From contig JBGTCV010000015.1 in the NCBI GenBank assembly GCA_041748655.1, forward strand, positions 1-64,000: 64,000 nt of DNA. Reading direction: 5' to 3'. Under the pieces are notes generated by a model. It ran no database searches. It was not told the origin of the DNA and was given only the letters and a program-made list of their open reading frames with translations. A program made the position numbers and the translations under genes. Shown piece after piece: positions 31,650-42,400 of the stretch (the first letter of the stretch is position 1; the number at the start of each line of letters is the position of its first letter). Source of the DNA: Leptofilum sp041748655. Its GTDB lineage: Bacteria; Chloroflexota; Anaerolineae; Promineifilales; Promineifilaceae.

Positions 31650-32195
31650 GAACAATTCCTTCGTTTGCTTTGGTATGAAACGCTTTCTCACCTGCCTCAA
31701 TCTGAACAGAAAGCCAATTCTCACGCGGAGGCAGCGGACATTGGAAATTCATTGTTGAGAGCCTTTTTTGCTAACGTTCATCAGAATGGCTAAGTATAGA
31801 CTAGACAATATCGGAAATAGGAACTGGTCCGCAGATTAACGCAGATTTCGCAGATTTTTTGCCTTTAATCTGCGTCAATCTGCGAAATCTGCGGATTGTT
31901 TTTGACATAACGTTAATTCCAATAATGTCTACTATTTTGAAAACGGCCGTTTTTTGCTACTCCATTGTGATCATTAACGAACTTTTATGCAAAAGGCCGT
32001 GTCGTTTTTAGTACTTCCATCATCATCATGGTATGAGAAGTGGTGAGAAATCCTAACACAAAATGTGGGATATGTATAAAGGGGCATCCGGGCGTGGATG
32101 GCGTTTTCCGCTCTTGCTCACGCAAAATCCGCAGATCGCGCAAACAGAAATCTGTGCAATCTGCGGATATTGTTATTAGATAAAACAGCTTACGA
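31650..32195. repeat. Gene-free stretch with two GCAGATT-type hairpins
   Basis: No gene seen. At 31828-31894 nine-nt-period arms (TCCGCAGATTAACGCAGATT ... AATCTGCGAAATCTGCGGA) make a long hairpin; at 32127-32168 ATCCGCAGATcgcgcaaacag...CTGTGCAATCTGCGGAT makes a shorter one of the same family. A third member is at about 46190-46260. The stretch is A+T-rich and holds one ACGGCCGT at about 31943. Confidence 0.7.
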
Positions 32196-33326
32196 CTAGT
32201 CCAAGAAGCTGAAGGATTCCATCACCAGGTCGTACAGCGCCTGCATTTCGGCATACACCTCAGCCATTTCGGGATCGTCGGGGACGAAGGTGAGGCTGTA
32301 GAAGCGGTCGTTGTGTACCAGCACTACCTGCCGGTTGAGGTCCTGACCGGGCAGCTGGTCGAACTGGTTAGCCGGAATGCCATCCAGCATATAACCGAAG
32401 GAGAACATCACCCCGAAGTCGGCGAACTCTTCTTGCCTGGCGGTGGTGACTTCTTCCAGGGTACGGCCGTTAGCCGGTTCTACCGTAATGAACAGCTTGG
32501 GTTCGGCGGTGTTCATGAGCGAGTCGACGAAGACGGCCGTTTCCTTGCCATTTTCACTCGTCAGCGTGTCATCTACCGTGTACTTCGCCGGCAGCAGCAC
32601 GCAGAAGCCATCTTCGGTGTTGGTGTAGAGCACCTGGTCTTCGCCAGCGGTGGGGCATTCGGGACCGGCCACCAGTGCAGCGTCTGGCTCCACGGCGATG
32701 AAGCGGAACGACCCGGTGATCAGCTGGAACAGCGCTTCGGCCTGCTGGCCCACCGCGCCGTAATCTTCACCAATGCGGGCAATCATGATGTCAACGAGAC
32801 GGCCGTTGTGAATGGCCACAACATGGCGGTTGGTGTCCTGGCCGGGCAGGATGTCCAGCACGGTGGCCTGCTCGCCACCCAGGTCAACAGTCAGAAAAGA
32901 CATGGCGGCCAGGTCGGCATCGGACGGGTAGTCGGGCATGATTTCCTGGAGGGAACGGCCGTCCATGGCTTCAACGCGGATGTTGGCCAGCGGCGCTTCG
33001 GTGTTCAGCGGCGACTTCACGTACAGCGTCAGCTCACCCGTTTCCGACTGGATCACGTCGTAGTGGTCCGGGAAGAGGAAGCAGATGCCGTTGGCCGCGT
33101 CGATGAGCTGGTGCGTTCCGGCCGTCGCTTCGGGGCAGTCGGCGGCGGTCAGCTCCTCAGACAGGGCTTCTTCGTCCGCGGGCATGGCTGTTGGCTCAAT
33201 GATGGGTTCGCTGGTTGGGTCGTCAGCCGGATCGGCCGTGGGTTCCGCACCGCCAGACGGGCTGCAGGCAGCCAGGGCCATCAGGATGAAAAGCATAAAC
33301 AGGGATAAGATTCGTTTGTAAGACAT
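32196..33326 (-). CDS. Lipoprotein with two copies of an unknown domain
   Basis: 376 residues. Lipoprotein signal MSYKRILSLFMLFILMALAAC with the acylated Cys at 21, then an acidic Pro/Thr/Glu linker. The rest is an internal duplication: copy 1 runs from NGICFLFPDHYDV to FRFIAVEP, copy 2 from DGFCVLLPAKYTV to the end. Each has a Cys-containing start, an 'LPGQDxNRxVVxxHNxR' block (LPGQDTNRHVVAIHNGR and LPGQDLNRQVVLVHNDR) and a closing ITGSFRFI/MESFSFLD. I do not recognise a named family. It is probably an outer-surface protein, in line with the surface protein encoded just upstream (33399-35015); the two are on the same strand but separated by a hairpin repeat. Ribosome site GAGG. Confidence 0.8.
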   Translation of the reverse strand: MSYKRILSLFMLFILMALAACSPSGGAEPTADPADDPTSEPIIEPTAMPADEEALSEELTAADCPEATAGTHQLIDAANGICFLFPDHYDVIQSETGELTLYVKSPLNTEAPLANIRVEAMDGRSLQEIMPDYPSDADLAAMSFLTVDLGGEQATVLDILPGQDTNRHVVAIHNGRLVDIMIARIGEDYGAVGQQAEALFQLITGSFRFIAVEPDAALVAGPECPTAGEDQVLYTNTEDGFCVLLPAKYTVDDTLTSENGKETAVFVDSLMNTAEPKLFITVEPANGRTLEEVTTARQEEFADFGVMFSFGYMLDGIPANQFDQLPGQDLNRQVVLVHNDRFYSLTFVPDDPEMAEVYAEMQALYDLVMESFSFLD

Positions 33327-33360
33327 GTTTTTTACCTCTTTCTTTAATTTGTTTGTTGGC

Positions 33361-33393
33361 AGGTGCGACGCACTTCAAAAGTGCGTCGCACCT
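33361..33393. repeat. AGGTGCGACGCACTT inverted repeat, copy 2
   Basis: Arms identical to those at 30502-30539, loop of 3 nt. It separates the two surface-protein genes. Confidence 0.8.
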
Positions 33394-33398
33394 ATTCT

Positions 33399-35015
33399 CT
33401 ACTGAAACTGGTAATCCCAGCCAAAGTTCACCGGATAGGCGCTGGCACCAGTGATCAGGGTGATTTCATGGTACCAGGTGCCGTTAAACGGGAAGGTCCA
33501 GCCGCCGGGCAGCAGTGGGGCCACGTTCTCCGGCGCGGTGGCGTTGATGTAGACGCAGTAGGTGCCGGGCGTCAGGTTGTCAAAGGTGTACTTGCCGCTG
33601 GCATTGGTCACGGCATGCACCGGGACGGCAGTGTCGCTGGCGCAGCTGCCCAGCCGCAGCAGCACGGTCACCCCCGCGATGTATGTTTCGGTGGGCTGGA
33701 GCATGCCGTCGGCGATGTAGCCGCCGCTGCTGCTGGTGACGCAGTTGCCTTCTACCACGGTGCCATCATGGTTGGTGGTGCAGAAGTCGTTCCACACAAA
33801 GCCGCTGATTGACATGTTAGGCACGGCCGATTTCAGGTTGATGTCGTTGAGCGTTTGCCCGGCGCTCACGGCAATGCCGACCACATCGTCCAGGCCGCCG
33901 TTGCCCGCCAGCCCCAGGCAGAAGCTGCCGTTGAAGTTACCGCTAAGGGTGTAACGGCCATCATTGCCCGAAGTGGTAATGGCGACAGCGTCGTTCTTCA
34001 CGTGGCAGGCGGTGCCCGGCACCAGCCAGATCTCGCGGCTGGCCATCAGCGGTTCGCCGCTGTTGTAGACGCCGTTGCCGTTGGTGTCCTGGTAAACCAG
34101 CCCGGAAATGATGGTACTTTGCCCGCTGATCACCTGGATTTTCACCCAGAGGGGTGAGCTGCTGCTGCCCACACCGAAGGTGCTGCCCTGCGGCGTTTGC
34201 ACTTTCCAATCGCTCTGGTAAGCGCCTGGGGTGACCGGGGCCAGCATCGTCAGGCTCAGGTCTACCGTCTGGCCCGGGGCCACGGTGGCGGGCATTTGCA
34301 GCGCTTCCACGAAGGCACCCAGGACCGGACCACCGGCATGAACCAGGTGGTAACGGCCGTCCCAGGTGCAGGTGCCGTTGTTTTTGATGCGCCACGTCTT
34401 GACAAAAGTGGTGCCGGCCACGACCTGGCTGTTGTCCGGCACGGTCACATCGGCCACAAAGGTGGCGGCGTTGGTGCATGCGGTGCTGGTGGCCGTGGGT
34501 ACCGGCTGACCGCTGGGCGAGCTGGTTGCCTTGGTGTACTGCGAACCGGCCGTCACCCAACAGCTGCCGGTGGTATCATCGGGGCAGACCACGCGCCACC
34601 AGCCGCTGTCGCTGCTGACGCCGGTCACTTTGGCCGTCTGGCCGCTGGCCACCCAGCCAATGACGCTGTAGCCAGTGCCGGGGCCGCTGCGTATGTTGAC
34701 ATCGGTTAGCGCCTGCACATACTGCACCGAGGTGGTGGAGACCAGGATGGCCGTCGCTTGAGCCGTGTTGGTCGGCAGGGGCGTAACGATGGCGGTGGGA
34801 ACGGCCGTTGCTTCCCCAGTTACCGTGGCCGAAAGGGTCACCGTGGGCTCGATGGTGGTTGTGACAGTGATGACCTCGATCGTGGGGACAAGGGTAACCG
34901 TCCCCGTATCGCTGATCTGAAAGTAGCGCATGCCAAACACGAGCACAGCGCCTAGGGCGCTGAGGATGAAGGCGGTGAGTGCGCCCAAAAGAATGATGAA
35001 TAGTGTACGAGACAT
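33399..35015 (-). CDS. Membrane-anchored SH3b / NBR1-type Ig / SdrD_B-like surface protein
   Basis: 538 residues. One N-terminal membrane helix (about 5-28, LFIILLGALTAFILSALGAVLVFG), then a Thr-rich linker. Next an SH3b domain (about 95-160: VNIRSGPGTGYSVIGWVASGQTAKVTGVSSDSGWWRVVCPD), an NBR1/FW-type Ig domain (about 185-295: FVADVTVPDNSQVVAGTTFVKTWRIKNNGTCTW), and two CnaB/SdrD_B-like domains (SGLVYQDTNGNGVYNSGEPLMASREIWL; SGFVWNDFCTT... GKYTFDNLTPGTYCVYI). This order is familiar from Chloroflexota surface proteins. It probably sits outside the cell, anchored in the membrane, with a wall-binding or adhesive role. Ribosome site AAAAGGAG. Confidence 0.85.
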   Translation of the reverse strand: MSRTLFIILLGALTAFILSALGAVLVFGMRYFQISDTGTVTLVPTIEVITVTTTIEPTVTLSATVTGEATAVPTAIVTPLPTNTAQATAILVSTTSVQYVQALTDVNIRSGPGTGYSVIGWVASGQTAKVTGVSSDSGWWRVVCPDDTTGSCWVTAGSQYTKATSSPSGQPVPTATSTACTNAATFVADVTVPDNSQVVAGTTFVKTWRIKNNGTCTWDGRYHLVHAGGPVLGAFVEALQMPATVAPGQTVDLSLTMLAPVTPGAYQSDWKVQTPQGSTFGVGSSSSPLWVKIQVISGQSTIISGLVYQDTNGNGVYNSGEPLMASREIWLVPGTACHVKNDAVAITTSGNDGRYTLSGNFNGSFCLGLAGNGGLDDVVGIAVSAGQTLNDINLKSAVPNMSISGFVWNDFCTTNHDGTVVEGNCVTSSSGGYIADGMLQPTETYIAGVTVLLRLGSCASDTAVPVHAVTNASGKYTFDNLTPGTYCVYINATAPENVAPLLPGGWTFPFNGTWYHEITLITGASAYPVNFGWDYQFQ

Positions 35016-35042
35016 TGTTTAATACTCCTTTTATCAAGTTGT

Positions 35043-35150
35043 GTAGTAAACCGCACAAAGTTTTTGAATGAAAAAACCTTCATTTGTGCGGTTTACTCAA
35101 GTAATTGGCAGATTTAGCCTCAGCTATTTTGAAAAATTTCTGCCAATTAC
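35043..35150. repeat. Two adjacent inverted repeats upstream of the surface protein gene
   Basis: GTAAACCGCACAAA (35046) / TTTGTGCGGTTTAC (35083-35096), then GTAATTGGCAGA (35101-35112) / TCTGCCAATTAC (35139-35150). They fill the intergenic gap without T runs. Confidence 0.7.
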
Positions 35151-35282
35151 AGCAGACGATAACAGGCCAGCCGTTTGGCCGCCGTTTGCTGTGCGTTTGC
35201 ATCAGGAGTAATGTCGCGGTTTGAAGACCATCTGTTACACACCGTTGGCCTACGTAACGCCTACGTTTGCCAGGCGAGGCAG

Positions 35283-35318
35283 GAAAATGGGCCGCTGCTT
35301 GAGCAGCGGCCCATTTTC
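35283..35318. terminator. Strong stem-loop GAAAATGGGCCGCTGCT
   Basis: 17-bp perfect stem GAAAATGGGCCGCTGCT / AGCAGCGGCCCATTTTC with a 2-nt loop; it lies between the surface-protein gene and the tRNA. On either strand the stem carries A/T ends (GAAAA...TTTTC) like a bidirectional terminator, but the outer T run is short. Confidence 0.5.
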
Positions 35319-35423
35319 GGGGGGAATCCGTGCTATAAGGTGACCCCCATTGTCAAGACCACAAATCAGCAAAAATAAAGTGGATACTTTTTTCTCGCAG
35401 CTGTAAGAATGCCCACCCAAAAT

Positions 35424-35454
35424 AAAAAGGACATCCAGGTTGGATGTCCTTTTT
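35424..35454 (-). terminator. Intrinsic terminator of tRNA-Ser
   Basis: AAAAAGGACATCCA / TGGATGTCCTTTTT, 14-bp stem, 3-nt loop, T run on both strands. It lies 10 nt beyond the 3' end of the tRNA gene. Confidence 0.85.
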
Positions 35455-35463
35455 AGGGTTAGG

Positions 35464-35550
35464 CGGAGAGGGTGGGATTCGAACCCACGGTGACCGCAAG
35501 GCCACAGTGCTTTTCGAGAGCACCCCAATCGTCCACTCTGGCACCTCTCC
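35464..35550 (-). tRNA. tRNA-Ser (anticodon CGA)
   Basis: 87 nt, reading on the minus strand. Acceptor stem GGAGAGG / CCTCTCC, long variable arm typical of serine tRNAs (CTGTGGCCTTGCGGTCACC), T-arm GTGGGTTCGAATCCCAC, anticodon arm GTGCT-CTCGAAA-AGCAC giving CGA, which reads UCG. The 3' CCA is not encoded (CCT follows the discriminator G). It is followed by an intrinsic terminator. Confidence 0.95.
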
Positions 35551-35637
35551 GTTTTCCGTTATCAGTAATCGGTATTCGGTAATCAGTTTAATGGTCACCG
35601 TTAACGGATAAGCGATTACGGTTTACCGTTTACCGGT
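35551..35637. repeat. GTAATCGG heptamer hairpin overlapping the 3' end of tadA
   Basis: Seven-nt units (GTTATCA, GTAATCG, GTATTCG, GTAATCA) on the left and GATTACG-GTTTACC-GTTTACC on the right. The right arm contains the tadA stop codon and its last five codons (RTGKR). Confidence 0.7.
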
Positions 35638-36123
35638 TCTTAGCATTTGAAAGAACTGCTGCAACAAATCCGCCGCTTCCGCTTCCAGCACGCCGCTGGT
35701 AATGCTGACGCGGTGGTTGAAGCGAGTTTCATCCAGCACGTTGACGATGGAACCGTGCGCTCCAAAGCGCACATCCTTCGCCCCGTACACCAGCCGGGGC
35801 AGCCGTGCCTGGATCATCGCCCCGGCGCACATCGGGCACGGCTCTAACGTGCAGTAAAGGGTTACGCCCAACAGCCGCCAGTTTTGCACAGCAACGGCCG
35901 TTTCCTTCAGCGCAATCATCTCGGCATGGGCGGTTGGGTCCTGGTCGCTTTCTTTGCGATTAAATCCCTGGCCAACGATACGGCCGTTCAGCACCGCCAC
36001 CGCCCCCACGGGCACTTCTCCCAGGGAGGCGGCCTCCGCCGCCAGTTCCAGCGCCACCCGCATCCACTGCTCATCTTGCGCCCGCTGAGCCTCATCTGGA
36101 TTTATAACGTTCAATTCATTCAC
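35623..36123 (-). CDS. tadA: tRNA(adenine34) deaminase TadA
   Basis: 166 residues from a GTG at 36123. It converts A34 to inosine in tRNA-Arg(ACG). The zinc deaminase motifs are clear: HAE at 66-68 (PTAHAEMIALKE) and PCPMC at 95-99 (EPCPMCAGAMIQARLPRLVYGA), with the substrate-binding VPVGAVAV near the front and the C-terminal helices GVLEAEAADLLQQFFQMLR. Length is typical. The last five residues lie in an intergenic repeat, so the natural C terminus has been replaced. A TATAAT box ends 9 nt before the GTG. Confidence 0.92.
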   Translation of the reverse strand: MNELNVINPDEAQRAQDEQWMRVALELAAEAASLGEVPVGAVAVLNGRIVGQGFNRKESDQDPTAHAEMIALKETAVAVQNWRLLGVTLYCTLEPCPMCAGAMIQARLPRLVYGAKDVRFGAHGSIVNVLDETRFNHRVSITSGVLEAEAADLLQQFFQMLRTGKR

Positions 36124-36132
36124 AGCGCCAGA

Positions 36133-36138
36133 ATTATA
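36133..36138 (-). promoter_or_regulatory. -10 box of tadA
   Basis: TATAAT on the minus strand, 9 nt ahead of the GTG start; a very short leader is implied. No clear -35 was found. Confidence 0.45.
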
Positions 36139-36193
36139 ACAAACTCATTCCTCGCAAGCGAACAAACCAACGGATGGGATGGGAGAAAATATG

Positions 36194-36264
36194 ATACAAA
36201 GGCACAAAGTGAGGAAGAAACAAAGAAAAACCTTTGTGCCTCTGTCTCTTCGTGCCTTCGTATA
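36194..36264. repeat. CAAAGGCACAAAG inverted repeat
   Basis: ATACAAAGGCACAAAGTGAGG...CAAAG, loop AAAAAC, then CTTTGTGCCTCTGTCTCTTCGTGCCTTCGTAT. Imperfect long hairpin in the gap between tadA and the macroglobulin gene, of the same general family as the 22331 repeat. Confidence 0.65.
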
Positions 36265-36468
36265 AAAATTGAAGACCCAAACAGACCAGCAGACTGCGTA
36301 GTGAAATCAGAGAGCAAAAAATGGGAATTTGTGTTCCCAGTCGCTTTTGGCCTATGGTATTATTAGTGGGTGAGAAAGCTTGGACTCCTTGGGAAATGCG
36401 GGAACCTTTTCTTCCATTTTGCCATCTAGAAGATATGTTTTGCCATGTATTGGAGAAAAAGAGACGCT

Positions 36469-39400
36469 ATGCGTAAAAACCGACTAATTTCTATTTTTGT
36501 CATTTTGCTGCTGATTGTGGTAGCCTGCCGTGAAGAGGAACCGTTGCCTACGGCCGTTCCTCCTATCGCTCTGCCCACCGCCACAGCCACCCAAACCCCC
36601 ATCGCCACCGATTCCGGGACGGAAGCGGCCGTTGCCACCCCGGCCCCCATCCAGATTAATTTCGAAGATATAGACTGGCCACCCCAGGTGCTTTACAGCA
36701 GCCCCGCCCCCGGCGAAAATGTGCTGCTCAACGGAGCCATCACCATTCGCTTCGACCAGCCGATGAACCAGCGGAGCGTCGAGAACGCCTTCATCATCAC
36801 CCCTGCCGAGGGCGGCCAGCGCGTCAATGGCAGCTTCTCCTGGCCACGCCCGGACACCGTTGTCTTTACGCCGCAAACCGATTACCAGCGCCGCCAGCTG
36901 TACCGCGTCGCCATTGACGAAACGGCCGCTTCCCTCAACGGCTTTACCCTGGACGTCCCCATCGAACTGCTGCTGCAAACTGTGGGCGCGCTGGAAGTCA
37001 GCCAGATTATCCCCAGCGACGGCAGCGCCGATGTGCAAACCGACGGCGCAATCACCGTTCTGTTCAACCGCCCCGTGGTGCCGTTGGTGAGCAGTGGCCA
37101 GCAGGCCGATCTGCCCCAGCCGCTGCGCATCGAACCGGCTGTTAGCGGGCGGGGGGAGTGGACCTCCACCAGCATTTATCGCTTTGTGCCGGATGAACCG
37201 CTGGCGGGCGCGACGACATATCGCATAGTCATTGTGGAGGGGTTGACTGATGTCGTGGGGGTGGCAATGGAAGCAGCCTTCACCACCCAATTCAGTACGC
37301 TCAGCCCGGACATCGTGACGATTCAGCCAGACAGCAATGCGGATCTGGTGCCCACTGCGCCCATCACCGTTACCTTCAACATGCCAATGGACCGCACCAC
37401 CACCGAAACCGCCATCTCCCTGAGCGGCGGCGATGCGCCAGCCAATTTCACTTTCGACTGGCTGGAAAATGACCGCGTGGTGCAGCTAAACCCGCAGGAG
37501 CCGCTGGCCCTGGACACCACCTACCAGCTGCAAATCAACAACTCGGCGCGTGCCGCCAACGGCGAAGCCAGCCTGGACGGCAGCGAAACCGTCACTTACC
37601 AGACCGTGCCTTTCCCTGGCATCGTGCGCACCTCGCCCGCTGCTGGCAGCGTCCCCGAACGGTTCCAGCGCGGCGTCACCATTCAATTTGCCTCGCCCAT
37701 GAACTGGGAGACGGTCGAAGATCGCATCCGCATTGATCCGGAACCAGAGCGAATAAACACCTACATTAACGAGTTTAGCAACGAAATCTCACTCGATTTT
37801 AACCTGGAGCTAAACACCGTTTATACCATCATCGTGCCCGGCAGCGTGGCCGATCCGTACGGCAACACCCTGGGCGAACCGTACACCTTCCGCTTTACCA
37901 CGCCGGGGCGTGAGCCGATTGCTTCATTGGCGCTGCCGCCTCGCCTGAGCCAGTTCAGCACCAGCTTCTCCACTAATGTGGCTGTGATTCACGTCAATGT
38001 CAATCGGCTGGATTTGGCCCTGTACCAACTGGGTTTGCCACTCAATTTGCTGAATCGGCCGTACGATGTCTTTGATTACCGCCCCGCTGCTGCCCCGCTG
38101 CGTACCTGGTCGCTGCCGCAAAGCACGCCTCGCGATGAGGTAAACACCCTCACTGTGCCGCTGGCCGGGGAAGGGGGTGGCGCCCTTGCGCCTGGCGTCT
38201 ATTTGCTTACCGTGGATTCGCCCCAAACCAATGAAGAAGTGCGCTATTGGCAAAACCAGCGCACCATTTTGGTTGTGGCCGACAGTAACATTGTGGTGAA
38301 AGAGATGTTTGGCGCGGTTCACGTCTGGGTAACCAATTTGCAATCTGGGCAGCCCGCCCCTGGCCAAAATCTTACCCTGTACAGTGAGCAGGGGGTGTCG
38401 TTGGGCACGGCCGTTTCCGACAGCAGCGGTTTTGCGCAATTCCCCTACAACCCCACCAACAACTACCTGGAAGGCGTCACCGTGGTGAGTGGCCAGCCGG
38501 GCCAGGCAGGGTTTGGCATCGGCAGCAGCATCTGGGACGAGGGCATTATGCTGTGGGAATTCGACATTCCCGCCTCCGGCGGCGCTGAAATTGAAACCAT
38601 CGCCTACATCTACACCGATCGGCCCATCTACCGCCCCGGCGATATCGTCTCCTTCAAAGGAATTGTGCGGGATACGAATTACGGCCGTTACACCCAACCC
38701 AGCCTCACCAACCTCGATTTGCGCCTGGCCAGCAACAACTTCTTCGGCGGTGAAACGTTTGAGCGCACCTTGCCCGTGGAAGTAGGGCCAGACGGCAGCT
38801 TTAACGGCGAATACCAGCTGCCGCAGGATGTGTCGCTCGGTTCTTACCAATTCTTTGTGCAGAGCAGCAGCGTGGAGGCGTACCGCCAATTTACCGTGGC
38901 CGAATACCGCGCCCCAGAATTCCTGGTTAACCTGCTCCCTGAACAGCCGGAACAGCTGCGCGGCCAAACCGTCACCGTAGAGTTGAGCGCCGACTACTTC
39001 TTCGGCGGTCCCGCTACCGATTTGCCGGTGGAATGGACGGTATACGAGCAGGCGTATCAGCCCACGCCGTTGAGCGGACCATTTGGCAGCTTTGGCGATG
39101 CGGGCGGCCTTTTGTACCGGGACCCCGGCTTGTTTGGTGGCTTTGGTGGTGGCACTGGCTTTGGCAGCTACCTCCTTGGCGGCAGCGGCCGTACCGATGA
39201 AAACGGCCGTCTCCTCATCACCCTGCCCGCCAACCTGCTGCAAGACGCCGAAGAAGGCAGCCGCCTCATCACCATCGAGGCCAACGTGCTGGATTTGTCT
39301 GAGTTTGCCGTGACCAGCCGGGCTCGTGTGGTGCTGCACGCTGCCGAAACCTACGTCGGCATCCAGCCCGATGACTTTATTGGCCGGGCAGGCACCGAAT

Positions 39401-42400
39401 CGACCGTGAATTTGCAGACGATTGATTGGAACGGCCGTTCCGTATCCAATCAGCCTGTAGATGTTGTCTTTTACCGGCGCGATTGGATTCCCAGCCGCAC
39501 CCAGGATTACGGCATTTACTACACTCGCTGGGAGCCGGTTGATACCGAAGTGGCTCGCACCAGCGTTACCACCAATGCCCAGGGCCGCGCTGTTGCCAGC
39601 TTTACCCCAGACGCAGGGGGCAGCTACATCGCCGTGGCCACCGTCACCGACCGTGGCGGGCGGCAGCAGTTCAGCAGCACCTCAATTTGGGTGATCGACA
39701 GCGGCCGGATTGGCTGGCAAATTGATCCGCGTGACAAAACGATGGAGCTCACCCCAGACGCCGCCAGCTATGCGCCCGGCGATACCGCCCGCATCCTGAT
39801 TCAGTCACCGTTTGCCGAACCGGTGCAGGCGTGGCTCACCATCGAACGGGGAGAGCTGCTGGAGCAGCGGGTCATCACCATCGACGGCAGCAGCGACTTG
39901 CTGGAGATTCCCATCACCGCTGGGATGGCTCCCAACGCCTTTGTTACCGTGACGGCGATTAAAGGGGTTACCAGCGGCGGTACGCCATACCCAGAGATGC
40001 GGCTGGGCATTGCCGAACTGCCTGTTTCTATTGAGCAGCAAACGCTGAACGTCACCCTGACGCCGCAGCAGGATACGTTTGGACCGGGGGAAACGGCCGT
40101 TTACACTCTCACCGTCACCGACTACCAGGGCAATCCCGTTCAGGCAGACCTCTCGCTGGCGCTGGTGGACCTGGCCGTACTCACGCTGAAAGAAGACAAC
40201 GCGCCGAACATCGTGGACGCCTTCTACGCGGAACAGCCATACCGCAGCCGGTTAGGCTCTGGTCTGGTCTTTTCTGGTGAAGGCTACCCGGTAGAAATTC
40301 CCGTGGAGCAGCTGGGATTGGGCGGTGGTGGTGGCGGGTTTGATGCCGAAACAGCCCTGGCCCGTGCCGCAGGCGACGAAGACGGCGTGCGCCAGGATTT
40401 CCCCGATACTGCCTTCTGGCAGGCCAGCCTGTCCACCGATGCCAATGGCCAGGCCACCGTGGAGATTCCGCTGCCGGGCAACCTGACGACGTGGCGGTTG
40501 AGCAGCAAGGCAGTCACGCCAGAGACGCTGGTGGGCCAAAGCGCGGTGGACATCATCACCACGCTGCCGCTGCTGGTGCGCCCGGTTACGCCCCGCTTCT
40601 TCACCGTGGGGGACGTGGTGGAGTTGGGGGCGATTGTGAATAACAACACGGGGGAGGTGCTGGAAACGGCCGTTACCCTGCAAGCCACCGGCGTCACCCT
40701 CAGCGGCCCAGAGACCCAAACCGTCACCGTGCCCGCCAACGGGCAGCGGCTGGTGCGCTGGCCCGTTAGCGTGGACAACGTGGCGGGGGTGGATCTCACC
40801 TTCCGCGTGGAGGGTGGTGACTACAGCGATGCTACCAAACCCACCTTTGGCGCTGGCGGCGATATCCCTGTCTACCGCTACACGGCCGATGACGTGGTGG
40901 CTACCGCAGGCCAGCTGGACGCAGCAGGCAATCGCGTCGAGGCGATTTTGCTGCCTCTCGGTATCGATCCGGCGCAGGGCGAGGTGGCGATTACGCTCAG
41001 TCCGTCCCTGGCCGCCGCGCTGGTAGACAGCATCGCGCTGAACAACGAGTTGGATTACTCCACCCTGTGCGCCTATGCCGTCACCGACCGGCTGCTGCCC
41101 AACGCCGCCCTGCTGGGGCTGGCGCACCGGCTGCCTGCGGCCAATCTAAATGCCAACGCAGTGACCGAATCGGAACAGATTGTCGTTACCAGCGTCACTC
41201 AACTGGAAGAGCTGGTGCTGTCTGACGGCGGCTGGGGCTGGTGCGGCAGCGGCGAAAGCGATCCGTGGCTGACGGGGTATGCCCTGTATGCTCTGGCGCA
41301 GACACGGGAGCTGGGCTACCCGGTGCGGGCCAACATCCTAGAAAATGCGGCCAATTATCTGGTGACGCGGCTGGTGACACCTTCGCCTCAGCTCACGGCG
41401 TTCGCGGTGAACCGGCAGGCGTTTTTCCTGCACGTGCTGGCCATACTGGACGCCGATGTGCTGGTCGATCTGGATCGGCTGATTGAGGAAAATCGCGCCC
41501 TGCTGGACCCGTATGCCCGGGCGCTGGTGGCTTTGGCCTACGCCGACCTGGGCGTAGCGGACAGTCGGGTAGAAACGCTGCTGAACGATCTGAATGACAG
41601 CGCCGTGGTGAGCGCCACTGGCAGCCATTGGCAAGATGCCAGCCGTGACTTCCGCAACCTGAACAGCGACGTGCGTGGCACGGCCATCGTGCTGCACGCG
41701 CTGGCGGAGCTGGACCCGCAAAACCCGCTGCTGCCGGGTGCGGTACGCTGGCTCATGAGCGCCCGCACGGCAAGCGCACACGGTGCGCCGCTCTGGTCCA
41801 CCTCGCACGAATCCGCCTGGACGATCTTCTCGCTGACGGAGTGGATGGTGGCTTCGGGCGAGCTGGACGCCAACTATGATTACAGCCTGGAAGTGAATTT
41901 GCAGCCGGTGACGGACGGCCGTTTCACCACCAGCACAATCACCAACAGCCGCAACTTTTCCCTGCCCGTTGGCGATTTGCTGCGGGAAGAAGCCAACTTC
42001 TTCAACTTTGGGCGTGGGGCGGGAGACGGCCGTTTCTACTACACCATGCACCTGGCAAGCAGCATCGACATGAACTTTGTCCAGCCAGCCAATCGCGGCA
42101 TCTCCGTGGAGCGCGTCTATTACGATGCGGCGTGCGACCCAGAGACCGAAACCTGCCAGCCGATCATCGAGATTGAAGCGGGTGAGCGGGTGCGGGTGGT
42201 GCTCACCATCATCGCCGAAAACGACCTGGTCTACGCCAGGGTCGAAGATCCGATTCCGGCCGGAACCGAAGCCATCGATCCAGGCCTGGCCATCAATTCG
42301 CCCACGAAGGGCGGTGAGGTGACGCGGGTGGAGGAAGAATATCGCACCGGCTACTGGGGCTGGTGGTATTTTAACCAGATCGAATACCGGGACGCGCAGG

